From the NCBI GenBank assembly GCA_900767715.1, contig CAAGAD010000005.1:372001-436000 (forward strand): DNA of 64,000 nucleotides, in the 5' to 3' direction. The notes beneath the pieces are model-generated. The model was given only the letters and a program-made list of their open reading frames with translations. It was not told the DNA's origin and did not search any database. Of the stretch, positions 10,501-18,872 are shown piece after piece. The translations under genes and the position numbers were made by a program. Source of the stretch: Clostridia bacterium. Lineage in GTDB: Bacteria > Bacillota > Clostridia > Christensenellales > UBA1242. Each line of letters begins with the position of its first letter. Position 1 is the stretch's first letter.

Positions 10501-11087
10501 TGGTCGAACAGAATGCCAATATTAGTACTTTCACTAACTGAAGAATTGTAATTACCTGTGGTATCAATGGTAAGGTCGTGAACTTCCATAACACCAGTTG
10601 TTGTACCGAACAATGAACCGTGATTTAGATTAATCTTGATTGTATGTGAATTGCCGTCAATATAACCGCTAAATCCATTAAAGTTCGCACGATGGCTAGT
10701 TAAATCAAGGTCAGTAGTTAGTCTCCAGTACTTACCATAATAAGAACTGCCCGATGTAACCTTAGACAAGTACATAAATTGGGCTGCGGAACTGATGATA
10801 TACGGGCTAGATTCTGTACCGCTACCCGACGTTGGTGCGGTGTAGGTTGAGCCATTCCATGAGTCATAACGTCCCCTACTGGTAACTTCGCCAAACGATG
10901 AACGATTGATTGGAGTGCCAGCGATGCCGTCAGTGTCTTGTTTGTTGTAGAAAACAAAGTAGGACAAAATTGTGCCTACCAAGAAAACGGATAAAACATA
11001 TATCAAAATTTTAATCGTAAGCCTAGCGCGCGCATTACCGCGATTGTAAACCGCGCTGGAAGGTCGCGTAATTTGATTATTAGACAT
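7518..11087 (-). CDS. Large GLUG-repeat surface protein with N-terminal membrane anchor
   Basis: A predicted 1189-residue extracytoplasmic protein, probably an adhesin or cell-surface structural protein; no enzymatic motif is visible. The start is placed at the second Met (11087-11085) because it has AGGGGG 5 nt upstream. The longer frame would add 25 very hydrophobic residues without a ribosome site. A basic stretch is followed by one membrane segment (about residues 24-44, LTIKILIYVLSVFLVGTILS). The ectodomain carries GLUG-type units such as VGLFGYVSAGAKISNLGI and IGGMVGYLAKGAYMENC, preceded by repeat openings of the form GSGTESSPYIIS and GSGAENDPYIIT. The C-terminal part holds an InlB-like GGTFIGWIDKKADG motif. 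No LPXTG signal is seen. Broken fragments of related genes lie at 19.8 and 44.5 kb. Confidence 0.85.
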   Translation of the reverse strand: MSNNQITRPSSAVYNRGNARARLTIKILIYVLSVFLVGTILSYFVFYNKQDTDGIAGTPINRSSFGEVTSRGRYDSWNGSTYTAPTSGSGTESSPYIISSAAQFMYLSKVTSGSSYYGKYWRLTTDLDLTSHRANFNGFSGYIDGNSHTIKINLNHGSLFGTTTGVMEVHDLTIDTTGNYNSSVSESTNIGILFDQYTGPSLPPNFYNIHICGDGMITVDLASSGTYFVSVGSLIGENGGGIIADIFVEGITINVIANGSSSSGSNGDDNTNQGYYYFGGVVGYMNNTYVDSNGNARAGAIDTALWTGTITFGGYMAGNTSDGREIAIGGITGYGSPSASISQGTIAYDYHGNNSHGDNSLIGGITGIPAIYEDLAETRDLINNCTMEINSRYTPSFTAYTKEVVNKDRLQYISNGSIISTSNITLTNTNSSPLFTSDTNMKVISTYGDFTDIIFGDGATGVMILDSSVNDGYPWMVRWSSYTPTPSTPTTNFDPTANGMTGSGAENDPYIITTQAQFLIMANYYNENNAKKGYYWKISPYNATTPAQITFDLGNNWRPIGYDQAHAFTGILNGGGVVITGLGITSNYTYVGLFGYVSAGAKISNLGISATTGNTSNITYDYDQASYIGGMVGYLAKGAYMENCYFIGKLTGYLNSSASRTVGGLAGYYDNAVSNSSVTPAIKTSYYIADHKIYFKSGSTTNTKSEHMEKIYGTGSTTTSSSILDGKSFTAQSTFTPYGFSFGNLTAVSGSTGNYEWTSAYAGKWHTTAGLYNGYPYLDASDGMYFKISRANVTGGTFTGTYKIGTENKGSLVFTSGSKVSQNLPVRAVFSYNYTKSAIHDTILNLSLNVNTKTLFNHAKAFNTSATSVSESNLALTNNYKVTGESLIVKDTNYAKHTLTVTNNNADLGSFSCTNSNSLVTETSITNGYKYVGRNNGSTGVNLKFTANSAVNSTYYYIDSITVGGSTLYSVSEPTTIKTVANCSASITAKLGDAGTATNYATTITLNFSLPNNTNTTAVVVKFGKVLTAKQGIRFNTDSGEDRMSEKANTTLTIVAGTQVTDPNTSNKLPTRSEGIGGTFIGWIDKKADGSVGKLISTDDELNYIAESDTASIEEFWSDIANSVRFTTQSGHNYSLLHKKTNISVTFNTTITNMMVGEWLVTDLTTGKSTTITIRTATTSINLTSQTWA

Positions 11088-11250
11088 ATTACCCCCTGTA
11101 ATCAAATATAGTATAAACAATAAAAACCAAAAAAACAAACAAAAATAGAAGATTTTAGACAAAAATTTTTATCATTTTCATTTTGAGAAAGAAAAATGGA
11201 GAATTATCATATAAATGTACACCAAATTTGGTGTGCAAGGAGAAGGAAAA

Positions 11251-11565
11251 ATGAAAACGAGAAGTGCAATTAGTGAACTGGCGCGAGAAGCAAAAAATAG
11301 ATTAAGACTGATGTCGCGTGGTGGGGCGACGAGTGGGTACAAGATGAATGCAATGAGCAAGGAAGACTGCTCACTGTACGAGAAGGTGTGCAAAATTATG
11401 GATCGCGACGCAGTGGTGACCAATCCTATTCACGAACTGATTGACCGAGAGTATTACGAGCGACTAACGCCTGACGCGCAACAAAGATACATACTCTACC
11501 TTAGCGAAAAATACTTGCAGTTGAAAGCGAGATATATTCAAGAGCGCAGTGTACGCGTTAGTTAG
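11251..11565 (+). CDS. Conserved-looking small basic protein of unknown function
   Basis: 104 residues when started at the Met with an AGGAGAAGG ribosome site (11238-11246). The frame opens 12 codons earlier but without a site. The protein is helical and charged, beginning MKTRSAISELAREAKNRLR, with a middle DREYYERLTPDAQQRYILYL segment. No signal peptide, membrane segment or recognised domain. It is transcribed towards rpsU and away from the surface-protein gene. I do not recognise the family. Confidence 0.7.
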   Translation: MKTRSAISELAREAKNRLRLMSRGGATSGYKMNAMSKEDCSLYEKVCKIMDRDAVVTNPIHELIDREYYERLTPDAQQRYILYLSEKYLQLKARYIQERSVRVS

Positions 11566-11612
11566 TGTAAACATTCATTTGAAAATTTCATCGTAAAGTT
11601 GACGTATTTGGC

Positions 11613-11641
11613 TTGACAAAAGGTTTAAGTTAGGGTAAAAT
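11613..11641 (+). promoter_or_regulatory. Promoter of rpsU
   Basis: TTGACA at 11613-11618, 17-nt spacer, TAAAAT at 11636-11641, giving a leader of about 30 nt before the rpsU start codon. Confidence 0.85.
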
Positions 11642-11677
11642 GGCAAAGTAAGTTATACATAAAAGGCGGTGAATTGA

Positions 11678-11866
11678 ATGAGTACAGTCAAGGTTGGCGA
11701 TAACGAATCTTTGGAAAGCGCATTGAAGCGTTTCAAGAGAAAATGCCAAAAAGACGGCATCATTGGTGACTTGCGCAAGAAAGAAGCGTATGTTAAACCA
11801 AGCGTTGCAAAGAAATTGAAATCTGAAAATGCTCGCAAGCGTGCCGCTAAGAAAAATAGATATTAA
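11678..11866 (+). CDS. rpsU: Small ribosomal subunit protein bS21
   Basis: bS21 is a late-binding protein of the 30S subunit near the mRNA exit platform. The product has 62 residues, rich in lysine and arginine, with the typical [10 protein letters not shown] and C-terminal KRAAKKNRY. The ribosome site AAGGCGGTGA lies upstream. It is monocistronic here, with its own promoter and terminator, and not linked to dnaG or rpoD. Confidence 0.97.
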   Translation: MSTVKVGDNESLESALKRFKRKCQKDGIIGDLRKKEAYVKPSVAKKLKSENARKRAAKKNRY

Positions 11867-11871
11867 TAATG

Positions 11872-11901
11872 AAAAAAGAACTCGAAATGAGTTCTTTTTT
11901 T
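11872..11901 (+). terminator. Rho-independent terminator of rpsU
   Basis: AAAGAACTC / GAGTTCTTT stem with a GAAAT loop, followed by T7; it begins 5 nt after the stop codon. Confidence 0.92.
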
Positions 11902-11975
11902 GCGCTATTTGGTGTGTTTTACCGTGAGAAATGCACTAAGCCAACAAATACAGATTACCACATCAAACGCGAATA

Positions 11976-12299
11976 TTAGCAGTTGTGTTGACAGAGTTTT
12001 TCGCCACCCAATAAGTGAATGTGCAGGTGTGGGACTTCTTGTCCGCCGTTCTTGCCTTGGTTGATAATCACGCGATAGCCGTCAGCCAAACCCCATTCGG
12101 CGTGGTGCTCACCTATGCGGTGCATAATCTCGTCGAAGTGCTCGGTGTTGGCTAGGGTCTCGGTGTGAACCTTAGGAATGGCGAGCAAATGGATTTTCGC
12201 CTTTGGGTTGATGTCGTGAATGACGAAGAATAGTTCGTCTTCATACACCTTTTTGCTTGGGATTTCGCCCTTGTTTATTTTACAAAAAATGCAGTCCAT
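11976..12299 (-). CDS. Internal HIT-protein start within the mtaB fusion
   Basis: 107-residue histidine-triad protein that could be translated independently of the fusion. ATG at 12299-12297 is preceded by AAGGAG with good spacing. It has the family's CXXC pair near the N-terminus (CIFCKI) and the triad HLHIHL near the C-terminus. HIT proteins of this group cleave nucleoside phosphoramidates. The length matches free-standing bacterial HIT proteins, which supports an ancestral two-gene arrangement. Confidence 0.7.
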   Translation of the reverse strand: MDCIFCKINKGEIPSKKVYEDELFFVIHDINPKAKIHLLAIPKVHTETLANTEHFDEIMHRIGEHHAEWGLADGYRVIINQGKNGGQEVPHLHIHLLGGEKLCQHNC

Positions 12300-13565
12300 A
12301 ATTTTTTCTCCTTCATTTTCAATTTCGCAGACTAGTTGGTCGCCCTTGACTGCCACTGCCCTAACCTTGACCAAGTCGTCAACATTCGTGTTGGCGACTG
12401 GGAAAGTGGCACGAAGATAGTTGTCGGTGTAGCCGATTGCGTTGCCGTTCTCAATCTTTTCGACGAGCACGGTGTGAGTTGCACCGACGTTGGCGGTCAA
12501 GAATGCGTGCTGATTGGCATGGTTGAGCGCTTCAAGGCGTTTTAGACGTGCTTTCACCACATTGCCGTCCACATCACCACCTAGCGTGTCTGCGTGAGTG
12601 CCTTTGCGCGGGCTGTATGGGAAGATGTGCATAAAGGCAAAGCCTATACGCTGGCAGAAATTGTATGTGGCGTCGAACTCTTCGTCCGTTTCACCCTTAA
12701 AACCCACGATGACGTCAGTGGTTATGCTGGCGCGATTGCCGAACTGGGCGCGAATGATGTCAACCGCCTTGGCGTACTGCTCGGTGGTGTATTTGCGGTT
12801 CATTCGTTTGAGAGTTATGTCGCAACCCGATTGGAGCGAAAGGTGGAAGTTGGGCGCAAAGTTTTTACACTCGGCAAGAAGTTTGACGAACTCGTCGGTG
12901 ATAATTCTCTCTTCGAGCGAGCCAAAGCGGAAACGTTTGCCCGTTTTATCCACTGCCCTAGCGAGAGTGGCGAGAGCGGGCTTGCCGTCGATTTTGTAGT
13001 CGCTGGTGTCAATGCCCGTTAGGACGACTTCCTTGCAACTGGTGGAGTTGATTTCGTCGATGATGTCGGCTAGGTCGCGACTGCGACTGCGTCCGCGCAA
13101 GTATGGTATAAGGCAATAGGAACAGAAATTGTTGCAACCGTCTTGCACCTTGATATACTGCCTTGATTGAGTGTCGGTTGCCTTGGCGCTGGGCTCATAG
13201 CAAACTGGCTGGGCGTAGGCTTCTAGGCGAGCACTCTCAATGATGTCGAGAATATGATTTTTACCCGCAGTGCCGATGACACTGTATGCGCCTTTCTTGA
13301 TGAACTGTTCGGGGTTGTTTTGGCTGGCGCAACCGCACACAATGATTTTGGCATTAGGGTTGAGCGACTGCGCACGGCTGAACAGTTGGCGCGACTTTTT
13401 CTCGCTCATTGATGTGACGGCACAACTATTGATTATATATATGTCCGCCACGTCAAAGCCTTCGTGCACGTCATAGCCCGCGTTCTGCAAAATGTTGAAC
13501 ATTTGGCGGGACTCGTTCTCGTTGACGCGACAGCCGAGCGTGATGATGTTTACTTTTTCTTTCAT
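11976..13565 (-). CDS. mtaB: MtaB-type tRNA t6A methylthiotransferase fused in frame to a HIT-family hydrolase
   Basis: Residues 1 to about 421 are a radical-SAM methylthiotransferase that converts t6A37 to ms2t6A in tRNA. They show N-terminal cluster cysteines (TLGCRVNENE, NSCAVTS, VCGCASQ), the radical-SAM motif CNNFCSYC and a C-terminal TRAM-like region. No stop codon follows: the frame continues into a complete 107-residue HIT protein (MDCIFCKINKGEIPSKK ... HLHIHLLGG), a nucleotide hydrolase/transferase. The HIT start codon at 12299-12297 has its own AAGGAG site inside the upstream coding sequence. So both a 529-residue fusion and a free HIT protein may be made. The start is 3 nt beyond the rpe stop. 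A single-base assembly or sequencing error that removed an mtaB stop is possible. Confidence 0.9.
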   Translation of the reverse strand: MKEKVNIITLGCRVNENESRQMFNILQNAGYDVHEGFDVADIYIINSCAVTSMSEKKSRQLFSRAQSLNPNAKIIVCGCASQNNPEQFIKKGAYSVIGTAGKNHILDIIESARLEAYAQPVCYEPSAKATDTQSRQYIKVQDGCNNFCSYCLIPYLRGRSRSRDLADIIDEINSTSCKEVVLTGIDTSDYKIDGKPALATLARAVDKTGKRFRFGSLEERIITDEFVKLLAECKNFAPNFHLSLQSGCDITLKRMNRKYTTEQYAKAVDIIRAQFGNRASITTDVIVGFKGETDEEFDATYNFCQRIGFAFMHIFPYSPRKGTHADTLGGDVDGNVVKARLKRLEALNHANQHAFLTANVGATHTVLVEKIENGNAIGYTDNYLRATFPVANTNVDDLVKVRAVAVKGDQLVCEIENEGEKIMDCIFCKINKGEIPSKKVYEDELFFVIHDINPKAKIHLLAIPKVHTETLANTEHFDEIMHRIGEHHAEWGLADGYRVIINQGKNGGQEVPHLHIHLLGGEKLCQHNC

Positions 13566-13568
13566 AGA

Positions 13569-14222
13569 TTATCTTTTAAGGTCGATGATTGCTTGTCGCT
13601 TGTCCTTTGCTTTGGCGACGAAACTGCCTACGGCAACGACGTCTGCGCCTGCCGACCATATTTCTTTTGCGTTATCTGCATTGACACCGCCGTCAACGCT
13701 GATTAGTAGGTTTTTGTCCATTGCACGTAGTGTGCGAACCTTGTCAAGCGCGATTGGGTCGAACTTTTGACCGCCTGCGCCTGCCTTGACAGACATTACG
13801 AGCACGCCGTCAACGCAATTTAGGAAGGGGAAAATAGTCTCCACATCGGTGTCTAGGTCGATTGCTAAACAAGCAAGCAAGTTGTAGCGATGAATGTGGC
13901 GGAGTACACCTTTTAGACTGCACGCGTGCCTAAACGCCTCTGCGTGAACAGTTATCATATCTGCACCCGCGCGGACGTATTTCTCGATTAGGCGCTTTGG
14001 GCGTTCGCACATTAGGTGCACGTCAATTATAAGATTGGTGTTCTGCTTGACTGCGAGTGTGGCGTTGTAGTCAATGGTAGTGGCGGGCACAAACTTGCCG
14101 TCCATTACGTCCACGTGGTAGGCGTCAGCGCCCGCGAGTTCGACTTGCTTGGCGTATGCGATTTGGTCGTCGATTTGGTTGCCTGCTGGCAAACTTGATA
14201 CACTTATTTTACGATTTTTCAT
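13569..14222 (-). CDS. rpe: Ribulose-phosphate 3-epimerase
   Basis: Interconverts ribulose 5-phosphate and xylulose 5-phosphate in the pentose phosphate pathway. It is a TIM barrel of 217 residues. Family motifs include HVDVMDGKFVP (catalytic Asp and His), DVHLM, and the C-terminal SVDGGVN phosphate-binding loop. The start at 14222 is chosen because it forms an ATGA overlap with the rlmN stop and has AAGGAAGG upstream; the open frame begins 15 codons earlier inside rlmN. It belongs to the priA-def-fmt-rlmN-rpe-mtaB run, the usual Bacillota order although prpC/prkC/rsgA are missing here. Confidence 0.96.
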   Translation of the reverse strand: MKNRKISVSSLPAGNQIDDQIAYAKQVELAGADAYHVDVMDGKFVPATTIDYNATLAVKQNTNLIIDVHLMCERPKRLIEKYVRAGADMITVHAEAFRHACSLKGVLRHIHRYNLLACLAIDLDTDVETIFPFLNCVDGVLVMSVKAGAGGQKFDPIALDKVRTLRAMDKNLLISVDGGVNADNAKEIWSAGADVVAVGSFVAKAKDKRQAIIDLKR

Positions 14223-15262
14223 ACTTGTTGACCTTCCTTTTTTCTTTGGTTGCGGAGTTGTCCACACGCGCTTTGAATGTCGGTGCCGTGGCTGGCACGC
14301 AAGGTGGCGGATAGACCCGCCTTATTGAGTTTGTCAACGAAAGCGTAGGCTTTCTTCTGCGCTGGGCGGACAAACTTGCTATCATACGGGTTGATGCATA
14401 TCACGTTGAAATGCACGAGCATATTTTTGAACGTGTTGGCGAGTTCACGCACGGCGCTGTCGCTGTCATTCACGCCTTCAATTAAGGTATATTCAAGCAC
14501 GGCGCGTCTGCTGGTCGTCTTGATGTAATTTTTGAGTGCGGTAACAATCTGGGCGATTGTGTATTTGTTGGCGATTGGCATTATGGTGCGACGGATTTCG
14601 TCATTCGGCGCGTGGAGAGATATGCACAAGGTGATGTCAAGGTTGAGTTTGGCTAGGTCATTGATTTTCTCCACTAACCCGCAAGTGCTGACCGAAATGT
14701 TGCGCATTGCGATGTTGAAGCCGTGCGGGTCGTTGACTGCGCGCAAGAATGCTACGACGTTGTCGAAATTGTCGAGCGGTTCGCCACTGCCCATTAGTAC
14801 GATATTGGTGAAATTGCGGTCGGTGGGCTTGCCGTTGTCGGCGTTGATGAGCGCGATGATAGACAGCATTTCGCCGTTAGATAGGTTGCGCACAAGTCCG
14901 TCAAGCGTGCTGGCACAAAACTTGCAACCCATTCGACAACCCACTTGGGTGCTCAAACAGATTGTGTTGCCATAGTTTTGTTTCAAGAATACACTCTCGA
15001 CAACGTGGCCGTCGTGCAATGAAATAAGATATTTCTTCGTGCCGTCGATGTTGGATTTGACGACTTCTTTAATCTTGACCGGCTTCAAAATGTAATCTTG
15101 CGATAGGCTGGCACGCATATCTTTTGGCACATTGGTTAGGTCGTAATAGTCCTTGCTTTGAATGATTGCCTTATAGACCTGCTCGCCACGAAATTTCGGG
15201 TAGCCGAGCGATTGCATAAGGTCAATCAACTGGTCGTAGGTGTAGTCTGCTAATATTTTCAT
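14219..15262 (-). CDS. rlmN: Dual-specificity 23S rRNA (A2503)/tRNA (A37) C2-methyltransferase RlmN
   Basis: Radical-SAM enzyme that methylates C2 of A2503 in 23S rRNA and A37 in some tRNAs. It has 347 residues. The cluster motif CRMGCKFC sits near residue 110, followed by GEPLDNF, and the conserved C-terminal cysteine region is RASHGTDIQSACGQL. ATG overlaps the fmt stop by 4 nt (15259-15262), and its own stop overlaps the rpe start, so translation along this operon is coupled. Confidence 0.97.
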   Translation of the reverse strand: MKILADYTYDQLIDLMQSLGYPKFRGEQVYKAIIQSKDYYDLTNVPKDMRASLSQDYILKPVKIKEVVKSNIDGTKKYLISLHDGHVVESVFLKQNYGNTICLSTQVGCRMGCKFCASTLDGLVRNLSNGEMLSIIALINADNGKPTDRNFTNIVLMGSGEPLDNFDNVVAFLRAVNDPHGFNIAMRNISVSTCGLVEKINDLAKLNLDITLCISLHAPNDEIRRTIMPIANKYTIAQIVTALKNYIKTTSRRAVLEYTLIEGVNDSDSAVRELANTFKNMLVHFNVICINPYDSKFVRPAQKKAYAFVDKLNKAGLSATLRASHGTDIQSACGQLRNQRKKEGQQV

Positions 15263-16179
15263 TCAAACTTCTCCCCTATTTCGATGTGTGCGCCGTTGAT
15301 AAAGTCGCGGGCGGACATCATTTTTTTGTTGGCGGGCTGGACGCGGACGAGTTCGATATGACCCTTGCCACACGCAACGATGAGACCAAACTTGTTGGCG
15401 TTGACGATTTCACCCGCGTTGCCATTGCGGTCGCTGTCAACCGTCTGGGCAAAGCCGACCTTGAACTTCTCGCCCCTAAATGTGCAATACGCCGTCGAAT
15501 ATGGGTAGTTGCCACGAATAAAGTTGACAATTTGGTCATTCGGCAAGTTAAAGTCGATTTTGCTGTCTTTGATTAGGCTGGTGGTGGTGGCTTTGGCGTT
15601 GTCTTGATGACGGCGAGCCTTGACGTAGTGGTCTAGGTCGCCTAGCACGGTGATTAGGCAGTCTGCACCCGTCTTTGCCATACGGTCGAAGAGTTCGGCT
15701 GACGTGTCGGTGGCGTAGATTGGGATTTCACGCTGATATAAGATGTCGCCCGTGTCCATACCGATGTCAGTCTGCATAATGGTTACGCCCGTGCGGTCGA
15801 GCCCCAAAAAGAGTGCTGTTTGCACTGGGGTCGCCCCGCGCAATGCTGGGAGCAATGAGCCGTGCACATTGATAACGCCGTGTGGTGCGAGCGTGAGAAT
15901 GTTCTCGCGGAGCATTTGACCAAAACTGGCAGTGATGAGCACGTCTGGGTTTAGGGCGCGAACGTCCGCTTCACCCTCACGGCTGACTGATTTGTATTGC
16001 AAAACGGGAATGTTGTGCGCTAGGGCGTATTTCTTGACTGCGCACATCTCAACTTTTTGACCACGTCCAGTGGGTTTGTCTAGACTGCAAACAACGCCAA
16101 CTAGTTGGTGTTGGCTACCCACAAGTGCGTCTAGCACTGTGGTGGAAAAATCGTTATTGCCTAAAAAGACTATTCTCAT
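15259..16179 (-). CDS. fmt: Methionyl-tRNA formyltransferase
   Basis: Formylates initiator Met-tRNA using 10-formyl-tetrahydrofolate. It has 306 residues. The N-terminal Rossmann-type domain contains the active-site segment NVHGSLLPALRGATPVQTAL (Asn, His) and the later DTGDIL with catalytic Asp. The C-terminal OB-like tRNA-binding domain includes RGNYPYSTAYC. A hairpin with a T-run lies between def and fmt (see terminator at 16194), so fmt may depend on read-through from def. Confidence 0.97.
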   Translation of the reverse strand: MRIVFLGNNDFSTTVLDALVGSQHQLVGVVCSLDKPTGRGQKVEMCAVKKYALAHNIPVLQYKSVSREGEADVRALNPDVLITASFGQMLRENILTLAPHGVINVHGSLLPALRGATPVQTALFLGLDRTGVTIMQTDIGMDTGDILYQREIPIYATDTSAELFDRMAKTGADCLITVLGDLDHYVKARRHQDNAKATTTSLIKDSKIDFNLPNDQIVNFIRGNYPYSTAYCTFRGEKFKVGFAQTVDSDRNGNAGEIVNANKFGLIVACGKGHIELVRVQPANKKMMSARDFINGAHIEIGEKFE

Positions 16180-16193
16180 AAACTATGCTCCAA

Positions 16194-16221
16194 AAGACAA
16201 AAACCACTCAGGTTGGAGTGG
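16194..16221 (-). terminator. Terminator-like hairpin between def and fmt
   Basis: CCACTC / GAGTGG stem with a 6-nt loop, then TTTTTG on the minus strand, directly after the def stop. It should lower transcription of fmt-rlmN-rpe-mtaB relative to def. Confidence 0.7.
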
Positions 16222-16223
16222 AA

Positions 16224-16688
16224 TTATTTTTTATTCTTAACTTGGCTCTCTGGGACGGCTTTGTCAATATACAAAATGCCGTCTAGGTGGTCGTTCTCGT
16301 GGCAAACTGCGGTTGCGGTGAAATCTTCCACGGTGAGAGTGAACGGACTGCCGAAGCGGTCGAACGCTTTGACGGTAACTTTCTTTGGTCGGCGGACGTA
16401 TGCCCAAGGCTGTTTGACGGACAAGCAACCTTCTTTGTGGCACTGCTCGCCTGACTGGTCAACAATTTTTGGGTTGACGAACTCGATGAGTGCGCCGTTT
16501 GCGTACGTGATGAACACGCGCTTCAAAACGCCCACCTGCACCGCCGCCAAACCTGCGCCGTCTGCTTCGAGCAATGTTTCACGCATATCGTCCAACAAGT
16601 CGTGCAGACTCTCGTCAAACTTCTCGACTGGACGCGATTTTTTCCTAATAAATTCGTCTGTTGATAGAACTATATCTCTAACTGCCAT
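16224..16688 (-). CDS. def: Peptide deformylase
   Basis: Metalloenzyme that removes the formyl group from nascent proteins. It has 154 residues and contains all three family motifs: GAGLAAVQVG, EGCLSV (metal-ligand Cys) and HENDHLDG (the HEXXH-type motif, two His ligands and catalytic Glu). AGGTAGGA lies upstream of the ATG. It sits 6 nt after the priA stop, next to fmt, the functional partner that adds the formyl group. Confidence 0.97.
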   Translation of the reverse strand: MAVRDIVLSTDEFIRKKSRPVEKFDESLHDLLDDMRETLLEADGAGLAAVQVGVLKRVFITYANGALIEFVNPKIVDQSGEQCHKEGCLSVKQPWAYVRRPKKVTVKAFDRFGSPFTLTVEDFTATAVCHENDHLDGILYIDKAVPESQVKNKK

Positions 16689-16694
16689 TTATTC

Positions 16695-18872
16695 CTACCT
16701 TATATTTTTTGGGTTGTTCTCAATGAAGATTGAAACCTTTCCTTTTGGCATTATATCACAAATGTTATATATTTTGCAAGTGATGTTTTCATTTAATGCG
16801 TATCGTATGATGATTTGGTATCTAAATTTGTTTTGAATGCGCTTGATTGGTGACGGCATTGCCTGCAAATTGTAGATTTCGCGCGGGAAATTGGTTTTGA
16901 GGCTCATAAGCGGAGTGATGAGCGATTTCACTGTTTTCTGTGCCAAAAGTTCGTTTTCGCTGGTGACCAGCACGCGCACAATGTTGCTAAATGGCGGGAA
17001 TTGAGTAGTCTGGCGAACATTTATTTCGTGCTCGTAAAAATGCTCGTAGTCGTAGGTGCGGGCAAGGCGGTAAACATAATGCTTTGGCGCGTAGGTCTGT
17101 AAGATGACCTTGCCGTCGTTGGACTTGCGCCCTGCTCTGCCTGCCACTTGGGTGACGAGTTGGAAAGTATTTTCGGTGGCGCGATAGTCGTTGGTAAATA
17201 GACTGACGTCGGCGTCGATTATGCCCACTAGGTTTACGCCCTCAAAGTCGTGACCTTTGGCAATCATCTGGGTGCCGACTAGTACGGCTGGACTGGTCGC
17301 ACCGAACGCGGAAAGTATTTTTTCGTGGGAGTCTTTGCCACGCGTGGTGTCGTTGTCCATTCTAAATATTGGAAGGTCGGGGAAAATGTTTTGCAATTCT
17401 TCCACAATGCGTTGCGTGCCCGTTGCACCATAGCGTATGTAATGGCTATGACAGTTCGGGCATTCAGTGAGCGCGTAATAGCGCTTGCCACAATAATGGC
17501 ATTTGAGTTGCTCTTCGTCCTTGTGATAAACGAGCGCGATGTCGCAATCCTTACATTTGGCGATGTAACCACAATCTCGGCACATCATAAAACTTGCCCA
17601 ACCACGACGGTTGACGAAAAGCATTGTTTGTTTTCCTTTCTCGACGTTCTGCTTTATGGCGGACAAAAGTTCGTTGGAAAAGCACGATGTGTTGCCGTCC
17701 ATTGCTTGACCCACCATATCCACAATTTCAAAGTCTGGCAAGGTGGCATTGTTGGTGCGTTTGGTGAGCGTGAGCAAGGTGTACTCGCCTTGCTTGGCTT
17801 TGTAATAGTCTTCAATCTTTGGGGTGGCACTGCCGAGAACTAGCGGGCAATGGTTGTATTTGGCGCGGAGTTCTGCCACGAAACTGGTTTCAAAACGCGG
17901 GTTGTTTTCACTGGTGTAACTGCCGTCGTGTTCTTCGTCGATGATGATTGCACCGAGACTGTCGAGTGGAGCGAAAATGGCACTACGAGCACCGAGCGCG
18001 ACTTTGGCTTTGCCTTCTTTTAGGCGCTTCCACTGTTCGTATTTCTCGCCAGCCGACAGACGACTGTGCAAGACGGCAATCTGGTCGCCGAAACGTTCGG
18101 TAAACCGCTTCATCATTAGCGGGGTTAGCGAGATTTCTGGCACGAGCATAATGGCGGTTTTACCCTGCTTCAAGGCGTGGTCGATGACGTGCAAATACAC
18201 TTCCGTTTTGCCACTGCCGGTGATGCCGTGCAAAAGGTAGGTTTTGGGGGCGGAAATGATTGCGTCATAAGCGTATTGTTGCTCGGGCGTAAGAGTGATG
18301 TCGCATGGCTTGATTGCTGTGGAAAAATTCAGTCGGGACTCCACCACTTTTTTGTAGTTGAGCGCACCCTTTTTGACGGCTTCGTTCACCACTGGGCGCG
18401 AGAAAAATTTGAGCAAATCGGCAAGGTCTTTTTCGCCTGTGTCATAGATGTAACTGACGAGTTCGGCTTGCTTACGTGCGGACTTGACGAGCGCGAGTGC
18501 GTCGGCTAGCGAGAGCGTGCTAGGCACGACTGTTTGCTTGTATTTGTCGCTTACACTTTCGTCACGCAACTGGCTAGGTAAGATGAGTTTGAAGATGTCA
18601 TTTTTGCGCAAAAAATATTTATCAGCCATAACGCCGGCGACAAACAAAAATTCTTCGCTAATGGTCAGCGAAGGGTCTAAAATGCGGGTGATGTTTTTAA
18701 TTTTGTCAGGGCAATCGGTGTGGTCACTTTTATCCACAATTGTGCCCTGAATTTGTCGATTGGCAAAAGGCACTAATACGCGACTGCCAATGGGCAACGC
18801 GTCATCATATTGGTAGTCAAAGATGCGGTCAACATTGTCGTTGGAAACGTCAACAATTACTTTGTAAATCAT
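16695..18872 (-). CDS. priA: Primosomal replication-restart helicase PriA
   Basis: Superfamily 2 helicase that reloads the replisome at stalled forks. It has 725 residues. The N-terminal fork-binding domain is followed by Walker A GITGSGKT near residue 216 and a DEEHD box. An eight-cysteine zinc-binding region around residues 430-475 includes CRDCGYIAKCKDC and CHYCGKRY. The start codon overlaps the rpoZ stop (TAATG), so the two are translationally coupled. Confidence 0.97.
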   Translation of the reverse strand: MIYKVIVDVSNDNVDRIFDYQYDDALPIGSRVLVPFANRQIQGTIVDKSDHTDCPDKIKNITRILDPSLTISEEFLFVAGVMADKYFLRKNDIFKLILPSQLRDESVSDKYKQTVVPSTLSLADALALVKSARKQAELVSYIYDTGEKDLADLLKFFSRPVVNEAVKKGALNYKKVVESRLNFSTAIKPCDITLTPEQQYAYDAIISAPKTYLLHGITGSGKTEVYLHVIDHALKQGKTAIMLVPEISLTPLMMKRFTERFGDQIAVLHSRLSAGEKYEQWKRLKEGKAKVALGARSAIFAPLDSLGAIIIDEEHDGSYTSENNPRFETSFVAELRAKYNHCPLVLGSATPKIEDYYKAKQGEYTLLTLTKRTNNATLPDFEIVDMVGQAMDGNTSCFSNELLSAIKQNVEKGKQTMLFVNRRGWASFMMCRDCGYIAKCKDCDIALVYHKDEEQLKCHYCGKRYYALTECPNCHSHYIRYGATGTQRIVEELQNIFPDLPIFRMDNDTTRGKDSHEKILSAFGATSPAVLVGTQMIAKGHDFEGVNLVGIIDADVSLFTNDYRATENTFQLVTQVAGRAGRKSNDGKVILQTYAPKHYVYRLARTYDYEHFYEHEINVRQTTQFPPFSNIVRVLVTSENELLAQKTVKSLITPLMSLKTNFPREIYNLQAMPSPIKRIQNKFRYQIIIRYALNENITCKIYNICDIMPKGKVSIFIENNPKNIR

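Noticed and set aside
7518..11162. Longer start for the GLUG surface protein
   Set aside because: The extra 25 residues have no ribosome site, while the internal Met has AGGGGG at ideal distance.
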